DNA of 64,000 nucleotides from Bacillus testis (GTDB lineage Bacteria; Bacillota; Bacilli; Bacillales; DSM-1321): contig NZ_LN851186.1 of the NCBI RefSeq assembly GCF_001243895.1, positions 2,170,320 to 2,234,319 on the forward strand, given 5' to 3'. Positions 27,405-35,590 of the stretch are shown one piece after another. The notes under the pieces are model-generated. The model saw only the letters and a program-made list of their open reading frames with translations, was not told the DNA's origin and did no database searches. The translations under genes were made by a program, and so were the position numbers. Position 1 is the stretch's first letter, and each line of letters opens with the position of its first letter.

Positions 27405-27548
27405 ATGAATATAGAAGAAATTTTTTTGTTTACTGTCGAACTAAGTAGGTTAATAGATGATTTAAATAAATGTACAGATTTAATGATAAAGATTGAAATC
27501 AATAAAGACATTGCCCTTCTTTCACAGGCTTTGGAAGAACTCTCTTAA
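27405..27548 (+). CDS. Small protein, 47 aa, paralogue of the 33.8-kb small protein
   Basis: Short soluble, acidic and probably helical protein starting MNIEEIFLFTVELSRL, with AAGGGGTG 7 bases upstream of its ATG. It shares the pattern LFTxELxRLxxDxxxCxDxxxKxxIxxDIALLxxAL with the 52-aa ORF at 33802-33960, including the single Cys. That pairwise similarity is the main reason to call it a gene. The function is unknown. I do not recall a named family, though small regulators of this size are common in Bacillaceae. Confidence 0.72.
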   Translation: MNIEEIFLFTVELSRLIDDLNKCTDLMIKIEINKDIALLSQALEELS

Positions 27549-27638
27549 AAGGATAAGATTCCTTCGAACAAATGTGTTCACCTCTCCTAGCTTTTTTAGC
27601 AATATTTATACTGGCTTCCCTTACATGGCATGCAAAAT

Positions 27639-27674
27639 GAAACAAGCAGAGAACATGGTGTCTCTGCTTGTTTC
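27639..27674. repeat. Perfect 14-bp inverted repeat (hairpin)
   Basis: GAAACAAGCAGAGA and its exact complement, 8-base loop. It lies between the small 47-aa gene and a possible 34-aa minus-strand membrane ORF and could end either transcript, though the flanking T run is weak. Confidence 0.6.
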
Positions 27675-27741
27675 ATACGAAATGGCGGCTTCTATATACG
27701 TTTGATGCTTTTTCTCCCATTCTAACTGGGGTTATAGGCGC

Positions 27742-27846
27742 TTATTTGCTAAGCATAAAAATGATGCTGCAAGCCAAAGGAACTTGCACTAGGAAAAATA
27801 ATAAAATATAGAGTTGACTCTCTAATGTACGCTTAAAAATAGCCAC
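27742..27846 (-). CDS. Possible 34-aa single-span membrane peptide
   Basis: GTG start preceded by GGGAGAGG and, further up, AAAGGAGG. The peptide has a basic N-terminus (AIFKRTLES), one hydrophobic span (LYILLFFLVQVPLACSIIFML) and a final SK. The layout resembles small membrane toxins or unnamed small membrane proteins, but I recognise no family and the size gives little statistical support. Confidence 0.35.
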   Translation of the reverse strand: MAIFKRTLESQLYILLFFLVQVPLACSIIFMLSK

Positions 27847-28003
27847 ATGAACCTCTCCCTTCCTCCTTTCTATGTATATGTACTAGATTCGCTAATAGAA
27901 TAGACCGCCAAAATCGGCGCAAAATAAAAACTCCCCAGTCCGTTTACTGGAGAGCATCATCATCCTATTATTGCCGGTTTGATCATATCCTTTTAATAAT
28001 GCC

Positions 28004-28333
28004 TCAGGAAGGAAACAACCCTTTCTTTTCATTTTCCATGATTTTTAGATCGGTAACCGAGACTTCTTCTATGATATGGTATTGGCTTGGATACAATTGG
28101 ACGATATTGCCGACATCGTCCTTGATTAGGGCTTGGGTGACATTATGTACTTTATAAATTTTATAAACCCGGTCAAATGTTATGTCTCTGAAGCGATTGG
28201 TTGCCGTATTCAGTTCTCTGATCGTTTTTTCCGCAGCCGGCTTCACCACTTTAATCAAAAAGCCTTTGCGGGGCCTTATTTGCAAATGTTTATATATCTT
28301 CATTTCACCGGCTTCATTCCTTAACATATACAT
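28004..28333 (-). CDS. Hypothetical protein, 109 aa
   Basis: Soluble basic protein with beta-rich character: repeated short hydrophobic strands such as VYKIYKVHNVTQALI and GNIVQLYPSQYHIIEEVSVTDL. I do not recognise a domain. ATG has AAGGAGG upstream at long but workable spacing. The protein lacks membrane segments and cysteines. It is monocistronic, between a spacer with a 14-bp hairpin and an RDD-family gene. Confidence 0.72.
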   Translation of the reverse strand: MYMLRNEAGEMKIYKHLQIRPRKGFLIKVVKPAAEKTIRELNTATNRFRDITFDRVYKIYKVHNVTQALIKDDVGNIVQLYPSQYHIIEEVSVTDLKIMENEKKGLFPS

Positions 28334-28506
28334 GACTCTTCTTCCTCCTTAATGCATACCTCTATTATATCTATTGAGGGGACATTTTACAGTCTGCTAT
28401 AGATGATCTCAAAGCGGCTTCAGGAAGGGAATAGACCTATGTATCTTTCAAAGCGACTGTTTTCCTATATATAGAAAAAATCTTTATTAACGCTTGCTAT
28501 TCCACA

Positions 28507-28540
28507 GAAAAAAGCCAGCATAATAACAACTGGCTTTTAG
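28507..28540 (-). terminator. Terminator after the RDD gene
   Basis: AAAGCCAG / CTGGCTTTT with an 11-base loop and six T on the minus strand. Confidence 0.85.
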
Positions 28541-28558
28541 TCTTAGTCATTATTTCGA

Positions 28559-28960
28559 TTAAGGTCTGTCCGAACTTACATACGTCCCGGCAATGAAATC
28601 ATGAATAGCGCGGTGGTCTTTTCGAATTCCCACCATGAACGCACTTACAATAGTAGCAATCCCAAATGTTAATCCGTATATTATGCCGGCTACAAGATAG
28701 CGCAAGAGCATCGTTCCGATTCCTAGCTTCCTTCCATCTTTTCTGACGATCCGGATACCCATCATTTTTTTGCCGACTGTGTAACCGCTCCAGAATATAG
28801 GCACTAACAACATATAAAAAACCTGTAATATTGAACTGGTCATCTCCCTCGCATCGTTGTCAGATACCACCAACCCAATAATCTTTGCTACAACTAAGAA
28901 GATGACGATATCCAGCAATGTGGCGGCAAACCTTTTCCAAAACCCTACAGAATCATACAT
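28559..28960 (-). CDS. RDD family membrane protein
   Basis: 133-residue protein with three hydrophobic segments and the RDD hallmark: an Arg in the first helix region (FWKRFAATLLDIVIFLV, Arg and Asp) and the TVGKKMMGIRIVRKDG motif after the second. The third helix is followed by a basic loop and FIAGTYV. The family's function is generally unknown, with some members linked to ion or compatible-solute stress. ATG with AGGAG upstream. Confidence 0.88.
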   Translation of the reverse strand: MYDSVGFWKRFAATLLDIVIFLVVAKIIGLVVSDNDAREMTSSILQVFYMLLVPIFWSGYTVGKKMMGIRIVRKDGRKLGIGTMLLRYLVAGIIYGLTFGIATIVSAFMVGIRKDHRAIHDFIAGTYVSSDRP

Positions 28961-29127
28961 AAAAACACCTCTCCTGAAGTTATAGGTACCATCTTACCTC
29001 ATTAATTGAATATTTTCAAAAGTCCACTCTATGGCCCTAGCATTAAATAGGAAACAACTCTGATTGTCATTTGCTCCCAAAAGATATATGGTATAATTTT
29101 CATAAAAAACAAGCAGGAGGAAGAAAG

Positions 29128-29658
29128 ATGGGCCAATCCTTAAAAAAAGAAATACTATCCTGGTTTAAATCACTGCTCTTTGCGGTTATTTTGGTTTTTA
29201 TTTGCCAGCAATTTATCTTTACTCCCATGACTGTACTCGGATCATCCATGCAGCCAACCTTCACTAATAAAGAAAAAGTGATTGTCAGCAAAACAAGTTC
29301 ACCGAAACGGTTTGATATTGTCACATTCCATGCCCCTGGGACAAACGACGATTATATCAAACGGGTCATTGGTTTGCCTGGCGACCATGTCAAGATGCAG
29401 AAAGATATGCTTTTTATCAACGGAAAAAAATACAATGAACCTTATTTGAAATCTGCCAAATCAGCTTTGGATGGCCAAGATTATCTGACAAATGATTTTG
29501 ACATCCACGTACCGGACAATACTCTATTTGTTCTGGGAGATAACCGGAAAGTAAGCAATGACAGCCGGATTTTCGGGACTATCCAGTCCGAATCTGTAAT
29601 CGGAGTTGTGAAGTGCACCTACTACCCGCTCAAACACTTTTCATTAACCAATCATTGA
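29128..29658 (+). CDS. lepB: Signal peptidase I
   Basis: 176-residue type I signal peptidase of the Gram-positive SipS/T type, which removes signal peptides from exported preproteins. It has one N-terminal membrane anchor (about residues 14-32). The catalytic Ser is in GSSMQPTF (Ser40) and the Lys in YIKRVIGLPGD (Lys78). The GDNR and NDSR box D/E motifs follow near residues 140-150. I chose the ATG at 29128 with AGGAGG upstream; a longer frame to 29071 has no site. B. subtilis has several paralogues, so the symbol is generic. Confidence 0.95.
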   Translation: MGQSLKKEILSWFKSLLFAVILVFICQQFIFTPMTVLGSSMQPTFTNKEKVIVSKTSSPKRFDIVTFHAPGTNDDYIKRVIGLPGDHVKMQKDMLFINGKKYNEPYLKSAKSALDGQDYLTNDFDIHVPDNTLFVLGDNRKVSNDSRIFGTIQSESVIGVVKCTYYPLKHFSLTNH

Positions 29659-29753
29659 CCTGCGGCAAAAATAAACTCTTTATCTTTCTCTTCCCAATCC
29701 ATGACAATTTATAGTAGGATTATAATATTGCACAATAAGGAAGGATTGACACC

Positions 29754-30575
29754 ATGGATTACAAAATGATTGTTTTGGATTTAGACGACACATTATTGCA
29801 GGAAGACGGGACAATCTCCCCCCGTACTAAGCAAGCCCTGATGGAAGCTCAGGAAATGGGCGTGAAGGTAGTGCTTGCATCCGGGCGCCCTACTTTTGCC
29901 ATGAGGCATATCGCAGAAGAGCTATCGCTTTCAACATATGGCAGCTATATTCTATCTTTCAACGGCGGCAAAATCATCAATTGCAAAACATCCGAAGAAA
30001 TTTTTAGCAGCACCCTTTCCACTGAGGAAGCCCATTCTCTATTTGATATCAGCCGCCGGGAAGGCGTGTTCATCCACACATATGTTGGAGATGAGATTTT
30101 TACAGAAGACGAAAATCCCTATACGGACATTGAATCAGCCATCACAGGCTTACCGGTCAAAATCGTAGAGGATTTCAAAAAAGCTGTCTCAGAACCGGTC
30201 GTTAAAGCGTTGATGGTAGAGGAACCCGAAAAATTGAAAACCGTAGAAGCAAAGCTTCAAAACGAGCTCAACGGATCGTTCAGCGTTATGCGTTCTAAGC
30301 CTTATTTTCTGGAATTCACAGAATGTGGCGTAACAAAAGGAACAAGCCTTAATCAATTAATCAACGTATTAGGCATAACCCGGGATGAAGTAATCGCAAT
30401 GGGTGACAGTTACAATGATTTGGCCATGATTGAATTCGCTGGCTTGGGAGTTGCAATGGGCAATGCCCCTGATGATATAAAGGAAAAATCTGATTTCGTC
30501 ACTGATACCAACATGAATGACGGTGTGGCAAAGGTAGTGGAAGAATTCATCCTAAAAAAACCAGTCACTGTCTGA
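29754..30575 (+). CDS. Cof-type HAD-IIB hydrolase
   Basis: 273-residue HAD phosphatase with the nucleophile motif LDLDDTLL (about residues 8-15), motif II ASGRP, a C2-type cap domain and motif III/IV GDSYNDLAMIEFAG with a following GVAMGNA. Typical size for Cof/YwpJ proteins, which dephosphorylate sugar phosphates, FMN or similar small molecules. Substrate unknown. ATG follows AAGGAAGG. Its own terminator follows. Confidence 0.93.
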   Translation: MDYKMIVLDLDDTLLQEDGTISPRTKQALMEAQEMGVKVVLASGRPTFAMRHIAEELSLSTYGSYILSFNGGKIINCKTSEEIFSSTLSTEEAHSLFDISRREGVFIHTYVGDEIFTEDENPYTDIESAITGLPVKIVEDFKKAVSEPVVKALMVEEPEKLKTVEAKLQNELNGSFSVMRSKPYFLEFTECGVTKGTSLNQLINVLGITRDEVIAMGDSYNDLAMIEFAGLGVAMGNAPDDIKEKSDFVTDTNMNDGVAKVVEEFILKKPVTV

Positions 30576-30597
30576 AATGAATGCTCTGCCATATAGT

Positions 30598-30632
30598 CCG
30601 ATGACCTTTTCTGAGGCATCGGCTTTTTTATT
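30598..30632 (+). terminator. Terminator after the Cof hydrolase gene
   Basis: CCGATG / CATCGG arms with a 15-base loop and a tail of seven T broken by one base. Confidence 0.75.
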
Positions 30633-30776
30633 TTCTCCCTTCCATTCACCCAGTGAAAAAAACGCCCGGTAGGCTGTTCTTAAAGCAGCATCTCCGCTAA
30701 ACGATATTTCTTCTTGGACAATGAGTAAAAATAGGAATTCGGGAGACATTATTTACTATGTAAGGGAGGTGTAAGT

Positions 30777-31028
30777 ATGAAAAAAATAGGAGTAGAAGAA
30801 TCGTTGACCAATATCCAAGATGCATTAACTCAACAAGGATATGATGTCGTGCAGCTTCATTCAGAAGCCGATGCGCAAAACGTAGACTGCTGTATCGTTA
30901 CAGGGCTAAATTCGAACATGCTTGGTATCGATGACACATCCACCAAAGCATCTGTAATCGAGGCATCAGGCCTTTCCGCGGACGAGGTTTTACATGAACT
31001 TGAGCAAAAATTGAACGGAGCACAATGA
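30777..31028 (+). CDS. ykuS: YkuS family protein (UPF0180)
   Basis: 83-residue small soluble protein beginning KKIGVEESLTNIQDALTQQGYDVV, with the family's conserved DCCIVTGLNSNMLGI stretch in the middle. The molecular role of UPF0180 is not known. ATG with AAGGGAGG upstream. Monocistronic and followed by a hairpin terminator. Confidence 0.88.
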   Translation: MKKIGVEESLTNIQDALTQQGYDVVQLHSEADAQNVDCCIVTGLNSNMLGIDDTSTKASVIEASGLSADEVLHELEQKLNGAQ

Positions 31029-31038
31029 CTTTTGTCTG

Positions 31039-31070
31039 AAACCAACTATCCTCTATGGTAGTTGGTTTAA
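31039..31070 (+). terminator. Terminator after ykuS
   Basis: AACCAACTA / TAGTTGGTT stem, 10-base loop, followed by TAATTTTG. Confidence 0.75.
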
Positions 31071-31430
31071 TTTTGTCCTTATTGCTTGTATCTATTTGGT
31101 TTTTATCTTCTATTGATAATTTGGAACTTAATTTGCTTGGAACTTTAATAACTGAGAAAATGCTTGTAGTGGTAGTAATCGACAACAGCTAGTAAATAGA
31201 ATTTTTTTAATTTCACTAACGGTTTAACATATAAATCAATGAGGCATTAGTGATCATTCCCAACAATTCATCTGCTCATTCAAAAAAAAGCTGCTAAGTG
31301 AATGGATTATAAGCAATAGGCAGCCCACCTCCCCTTTAAGGTATGTTTAACCACCAAGAGCTCCACGGAAAAGCTCATTTAATGGTACAATAAATACATA
31401 CATTTTGTTCGCTGGAGGAGGTATACGATC
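31071..31430. other. Intergenic region, no gene seen
   Basis: About 360 AT-rich bases. I see no ORF with a ribosome-binding site and no clear RNA element. It should contain the promoter for the membrane protein starting at 31431. Confidence 0.4.
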
Positions 31431-31694
31431 TTGGAACCTAGGCTGATTAAATCTTTTACATTCTTTGCGTTTTCTATTATATTGTTTTTTATTATCGTCT
31501 TATTTCCTATCCAGGCTTTGATTGCCCGTTATCTCGTTGCTGTTATGACGCTTTGCCCTGTCATTGGAATTATTTATGCCGTCAGGGGCGAGAAAGGAAC
31601 CAATAAATCAATTGCTTTAATTTTTAATATTATCGCCCTTTTCACGGTTTCTTCGATAGGAATCATATTAACAACAGCCGTCAAATTAGGCTGA
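31431..31694 (+). CDS. Small membrane protein, 87 aa
   Basis: Three hydrophobic segments: FTFFAFSIILFFIIVLFPIQ, YLVAVMTLCPVIGIIYAV and ALIFNIIALFTVSSIGIILT. A positively charged loop (RGEKGTNKS) lies between the second and third. I do not recognise the family. The TTG start is supported by GGAGGAGG at 9 bases, a very strong site. Confidence 0.7.
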   Translation: MEPRLIKSFTFFAFSIILFFIIVLFPIQALIARYLVAVMTLCPVIGIIYAVRGEKGTNKSIALIFNIIALFTVSSIGIILTTAVKLG

Positions 31695-31793
31695 TTGCTA
31701 TGATACATACTGCGATGCACATTGGCGTTGATCCTGCCCATCGCGGTCAAAGTCTCTTTACTACATTCCGCTAAAGAAAGAAGATGAATCATT

Positions 31794-31979
31794 TTGTCTG
31801 AAAACCAACCAAAAAATTATAATGGCTATGATACGACCATTATCTATGATTATAAAGAATATCCGGACAAAGTATCCGGAAGATGTGATAATTGCGGCGA
31901 GGCTACCTTTAAAAGTTCAGTTAAAGATTATGTCTATTTGCGAGAATGCCGTAACTGCGGCATGAAGAAATCTATCTGA
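31794..31979 (+). CDS. Small zinc-ribbon protein, 61 aa
   Basis: Contains two CxxC pairs, CDNC (31-34) and CRNC (52-55), spaced as in a one-zinc ribbon, with a short linker and a basic end. It probably binds zinc and perhaps nucleic acid or protein; the function is unknown. The TTG start has only a weak AAAGAAG upstream, so the exact N-terminus is uncertain. Followed by a strong terminator. Confidence 0.7.
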   Translation: MSENQPKNYNGYDTTIIYDYKEYPDKVSGRCDNCGEATFKSSVKDYVYLRECRNCGMKKSI

Positions 31980-32005
31980 GTCAGCCGCCTATTGCGATTT
32001 ACTTC

Positions 32006-32044
32006 CCAAAAAAGCGCTCCAATTCATTTGGAGTGCTTTTTTGC
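32006..32044 (+). terminator. Terminator after the zinc-ribbon gene
   Basis: AAAAAAGCGCTCCAA / TTGGAGTGCTTTTTT with a 4-base loop. Near symmetry means it could also work for the convergent gene ending at 32164. Confidence 0.9.
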
Positions 32045-32163
32045 TTACTATTTATCTCTCCTATATCACGCCTCTGCCGGATATAGGAGAGTGCCGCCAA
32101 CCAAAAGTAGGCGGTCCAAAAGCAGGCGATTATGTGCAGGAGACACATTTCTTTAGAATCGAT

Positions 32164-32724
32164 TCAATGTTCGGCTGGATCCGATGTTTTGCCGGAAAAG
32201 TTTGCTTCAATGAATTCTTTTTCTTCTTGTGGAGACAGAATACCGGTTGCCTTGCCGATATTCCCCTTTTGAAGCTTCCAAAGTTTATTATGGTCTTCGT
32301 CAATCCCCGTAAAATCCCCTTTTTCCCATTTTTCAATCAGATGCAGCAATTTGTCCCTTTCCTCAAAGTGATTAGAATCGGCCAAAAGAACATTTTTGAT
32401 CTGTTGAATGTTGGCAGCATTCATTTCCAACGCCCCCCATTTTTCTTTTGCTCTGACTTTTTGGTGGGTCATCTTATGCATTGCCTCAATAATGGTTTCT
32501 TCCGACGATTGCCCATTGAGCTTTTCCAAGTACTCTTGCGAACGCTGATTGCTCTTTTGCAAACGATCGAGTTCCTGCTTGCTCATTGACTTAAAATCTT
32601 CTGCTCCATTCGAAGCAGTGGATTCATCCTGAACGATCAAAGGAACAATATAATAAGCGCCGACTCCTAAACAGGCAACAATTAAAATAATCCATATTAA
32701 GGTATATCTTTTTTTCTTTTTCAT
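32164..32724 (-). CDS. Membrane-anchored protein, DUF6241-like
   Basis: 186 residues: a basic start (MKKKKRYTL), one membrane helix (LIWIILIVACLGVGAYYIV), then a soluble, highly charged extracytoplasmic domain. The stretch EAMHKMTHQKVRAKEKWG resembles the DUF6241 family as I remember it. The function is unknown. ATG follows GGGGACC at loose spacing. A long ORF on the opposite strand (32041-32589) is a shadow. Confidence 0.75.
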   Translation of the reverse strand: MKKKKRYTLIWIILIVACLGVGAYYIVPLIVQDESTASNGAEDFKSMSKQELDRLQKSNQRSQEYLEKLNGQSSEETIIEAMHKMTHQKVRAKEKWGALEMNAANIQQIKNVLLADSNHFEERDKLLHLIEKWEKGDFTGIDEDHNKLWKLQKGNIGKATGILSPQEEKEFIEANFSGKTSDPAEH

Positions 32725-33251
32725 CAGTCTCTAGGTCCCCTTTCCCCATTAAAGAATCGCTCATTGAGACTTCCTGTCCAATTATAAGAATAAAAGGAAC
32801 TCATGGAATCCTGCCCATGCTTCTTTAACCTCTACTTATTACTTTCCTATCAATCAATTAACAAAATCATCCATTACTAGTTTAACACAGTTTACAACAA
32901 CGTTTAAACCCACCGGACCTTTCTGTCGCTTGATCTCCTCTTCGTCATCACCCTTGTATTGATGTAGAGAGCCGCAATGAGTACAGAATCTACCATTTTA
33001 AGATTGCTATAAAAAGGAGTGCCGTGAAATCCATTAAAATATTGCCTTTATCTATTTTCAGTATCAGGCGATTATATGAAAGATAGTCGCAGAAAACGTT
33101 TAACGATCCGAAAGGAAGCAATCATGATTTGCAAAGAAGATATATTGGGCCTGACCAACCAATCGAATTCTTTATGTTTACCCACTTTATGCCTGTAAGT
33201 AAGCCTTAATTATGGTACGATAGAAGAGACAGCAGAAAGGATGATCCTTCT
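32725..33251. other. Intergenic region, no firm gene
   Basis: About 530 bases. Only a 24-codon plus-strand ORF (33124-33198, ATG after AAAGGAAG) stands out. Its Cys/Leu-rich product MICKEDILGLTNQ-like has no recognisable features. No operator or structured RNA seen. Confidence 0.35.
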
Positions 33252-33419
33252 ATGAAAATACCATTGATTGCTGCCGTTTTTACGGGGATCGTATACGGGA
33301 CTTTCCGTACTATCCAATTGACCGGCAACCCTAACGCACAAAAACGCCACCCCTATTTGGAAAGCATTATTGTGGCTCTTGTTGTTTATTTGATTGTGAG
33401 CACCATTATCACCAAATAA
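33252..33419 (+). CDS. Small membrane protein, 55 aa
   Basis: ATG with AAAGGATG 8 bases upstream. The protein has an N-terminal hydrophobic stretch (IPLIAAVFTGIVYGTFR), a polar loop (TGNPNAQKRHPY) and a C-terminal hydrophobic helix (ESIIVALVVYLIVSTII). It ends TK before a strong terminator. Unknown family. The two-helix layout, good ribosome-binding site and immediate terminator argue it is real. Confidence 0.7.
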   Translation: MKIPLIAAVFTGIVYGTFRTIQLTGNPNAQKRHPYLESIIVALVVYLIVSTIITK

Positions 33420-33432
33420 CTTATAACTTCAT

Positions 33433-33474
33433 CAAAAAAATGGCCTTCTTTAGAAAGCCATTTTTTTGATGATG
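33433..33474 (+). terminator. Terminator after the 55-aa gene
   Basis: AAAAAATGGC...GCCATTTTTT with CTTTC/GAAAG-like pairing inside, T7 tail. Confidence 0.88.
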
Positions 33475-33801
33475 CTTTTTATGTAATATTCATTCTATTT
33501 TTATTTTTTAAACATATATATTAACAATCCAAAAAAATATATCCGTTTAACAAAATCACTATGTGGAAATAAGTAATATAGACAGGATGTTCCCCATCCA
33601 AGAACATCCATTGCTTATATCTCATGTGGTTGCAGGCAAGATTGAAAATGGAGATCACAAAATTGCTTACGGTATAAACAAAGAAACCAGATACAATCAA
33701 ATGAAACTAAAAAATGCCATTATGTTTATTTTCAATGTGAATCGTAGCATCTGTAAAGACCCGAAAAATCAACCTAGCTGCTTAAGAAAGGTGGTGCCAG
33801 A
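33475..33801. other. Intergenic region upstream of a small gene
   Basis: AT-rich leader of the 52-aa gene. A 92-codon frame across it (33563-33841) has a poor start and protein-like bias is absent, so I do not count it. No clear promoter seen. Confidence 0.4.
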
Positions 33802-33960
33802 ATGGAGGCGTATGAGTGCACTTTATTTACTAGAGAATTAAATCGATTGGTGAATGATTATGACCATTGCGATGATCAGTCCGTCAAGCTTGCGATACAG
33901 AGCGATATCGCGCTTTTAACGGAAGCATTATCGTTTGGCATCAAAACAAAAGAGATTTAA
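33802..33960 (+). CDS. Small protein, 52 aa, paralogue of the 27.4-kb small protein
   Basis: ATG with AAAGGTGGTG upstream. The product (MEAYECTLFTRELNRLVNDY...) shares LFTxELxRLxxDxxxCxDxxxKxxIxxDIALLxxAL with the 47-aa ORF at 27405-27548 and then has its own tail SFGIKTKEI. It is acidic and probably helical, with two Cys residues. Function unknown. Conservation between two separate loci with good ribosome-binding sites supports real translation. Confidence 0.74.
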   Translation: MEAYECTLFTRELNRLVNDYDHCDDQSVKLAIQSDIALLTEALSFGIKTKEI

Positions 33961-34246
33961 TGTTTTATCAAGCGAAACGTATGCCTAGAGTTTATTTACT
34001 CCGTTATTAATCCAATGACATTTTTAATCATAGATCCGTCAGCCTCCTTAGGAAAAAGGGGGTTTTTTCTCTTTGTTATCCTTTAAGCGAGGAAATCTGT
34101 ATGATATACTTTCACTTATTTATCCCTATGATCGCTTGGCCATTCAATTACAATGTATAAAGTGAAACTTCAATCGGAGAAGATTCATTCATCACCCTCT
34201 ATTCACTATTAAAATGGAGAAAAATGCTTAAAGGAGACTAATACCC

Positions 34247-34798
34247 ATGTATAATACTTTATGTATAAGCGACCGATTAATATTGCGGCAATTTGCCAAA
34301 GAAGATTCAGCTGCACTTCAGGCATTGGCTAACAACAGGAAAGTAGGAGCAATCATTGGGCTGCCTTATCCATACACAGTGGAAATGGCTGACGAGTGGA
34401 TCAAGTCCCATCCTTCCCTCCTTGCAAGCGGAACGGAATATCCATTGGCAATCATTGATCGTATTTGCGGGCAAATGGTGGGAACGATCACTCTTAGGGT
34501 TGATAAAGCCAATCGAATGGGAGAAATCGGTTATTGGATCGGAGCATCCTTTTGGGGGCGAGGATACGCTCCAGAAGCTGTTAGAATACTTATGAATTTT
34601 GCTTTCAAGAATCTTCAGTTGAATAAAATATGGGCCGCTGTCCTTTGCCGTAACCATGCATCTATCCGAGTTTTAGAAAAAGTAGGAATGGTGCTTGAAG
34701 CAACTATGAAGGAACATCGCTACCACAATGGCAAGTATGAGGACTTGGCTTATTATTGCCTCTTCAGGAGAAAGTGGCAATCAGAATTTTTTCGTTAG
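34247..34798 (+). CDS. GNAT N-acetyltransferase, RimJ/RimL type
   Basis: 183 residues. The layout is of the RimJ/RimL-like group, which acetylates protein N-termini or small amines with acetyl-CoA. It starts with the typical LCISDRLILRQFAKEDSAALQALANN, has the acetyl-CoA pyrophosphate loop within GYWIGASFWGRGYAPEAVRILMNFAF, and the later VLCRNHASIRVLEKVGM motif that marks this group. Substrate unknown. ATG follows AAGGAG. Single gene. Confidence 0.92.
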   Translation: MYNTLCISDRLILRQFAKEDSAALQALANNRKVGAIIGLPYPYTVEMADEWIKSHPSLLASGTEYPLAIIDRICGQMVGTITLRVDKANRMGEIGYWIGASFWGRGYAPEAVRILMNFAFKNLQLNKIWAAVLCRNHASIRVLEKVGMVLEATMKEHRYHNGKYEDLAYYCLFRRKWQSEFFR

Positions 34799-34800
34799 AC

Positions 34801-34850
34801 AAAAAAATAGCCATCCCCACGGTTGAAGTAAAGGACGGCTACTTTTCTGA
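34801..34850 (+). terminator. Probable terminator after the GNAT gene
   Basis: TAGCCATCC / GGACGGCTA (one mismatch) with A7 on the left and CTTTTCT on the right. Confidence 0.6.
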
Positions 34851-35191
34851 TAACTAGTATCAATATAAATCATATCCCTTTTTACAGGTTCATAAACCTA
34901 TTATCATCTAATTTTTCACCTATTTATGATTTTTTGATATCCCATGACAGCAAATTAAGCATTTTTTCTTGCAATGGAATAAAAAACATTGCTTTTCTCA
35001 TATAAACCTGTCACTCTTGTACTATAAGTTTAATAAGTTTAACTTTTTTGAAGAGAATGGTTTTTCTTCTGGCTAAACGGCTTCTATGGTTGCTGCATAT
35101 TCGCTTTAGATGCCCGCACTCCTGCCTGAAAGGAGAAAACGCAACCTCAAACACGAACGAAAAAAACGGCAAAGATTGAGTAGGTGATCGT
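34851..35191. other. Intergenic region, no gene seen
   Basis: About 340 bases upstream of the SET-domain gene. No credible ORF or RNA element noticed; its promoter must lie here. Confidence 0.4.
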
Positions 35192-35584
35192 ATGATCGAA
35201 GTTAAAATTTCCACATTAAGCAACGGTGAACTGAATCGCGGCGTATTTGCCACACAGGATATCAAAAAAGGAGAGCTGCTTCATGTGGCGCCTGTCCTTC
35301 CTTATCCGAATGATGAGCATATCCATATAGAGAAAACATTACTGGCTGATTATGCGTTTGAATATGGCGCTAATCATTCAGCCATCCTACTGGGATATGG
35401 AATGCTATTCAATCATTCCTATACACCCAATGCCGATTATGAAATTGTTTTTGAGAACCATACATTCAATTTCTTTGCCCATACAGATATCAAAGCTGGA
35501 GAAGAAATCCTCATTAATTACAACGGGGAAGTAGATAATGAGGATCCGCTTTGGTTCTACGGGGAAGAATCTGAACTTAAATAG
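35192..35584 (+). CDS. SET domain protein (putative lysine methyltransferase)
   Basis: 130 residues forming a minimal SET domain. It has GRGVFATQDIKKGE-like opening (here NRGVFATQDIKKGELL, about 15-30), the cofactor motif FNHSYTPNADY (about 73-83) and the final EEILINYNGE with the catalytic-region Tyr (about 104-113). SET proteins transfer methyl groups from SAM to lysine side chains. Bacterial targets are mostly unknown. Pre-SET and post-SET Cys clusters are absent, as usual in short bacterial forms. ATG with GTAGGTG upstream. Monocistronic, with a long hairpin after it. Confidence 0.88.
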   Translation: MIEVKISTLSNGELNRGVFATQDIKKGELLHVAPVLPYPNDEHIHIEKTLLADYAFEYGANHSAILLGYGMLFNHSYTPNADYEIVFENHTFNFFAHTDIKAGEEILINYNGEVDNEDPLWFYGEESELK

Positions 35585-35590
35585 GCAAAT

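Noticed and set aside
32041..32589. 182-codon plus-strand ORF
   Set aside because: It is antisense to the better supported membrane-anchored protein at 32164-32724, has no ribosome-binding site and reads as random composition.
33124..33198. 24-codon plus-strand ORF after AAAGGAAG
   Set aside because: Too short and Cys-rich without any pattern; kept only as a note in the intergenic entry.
33563..33841. 92-codon plus-strand ORF
   Set aside because: Poor start, irregular composition and overlap with the better supported 52-aa ORF at 33802.
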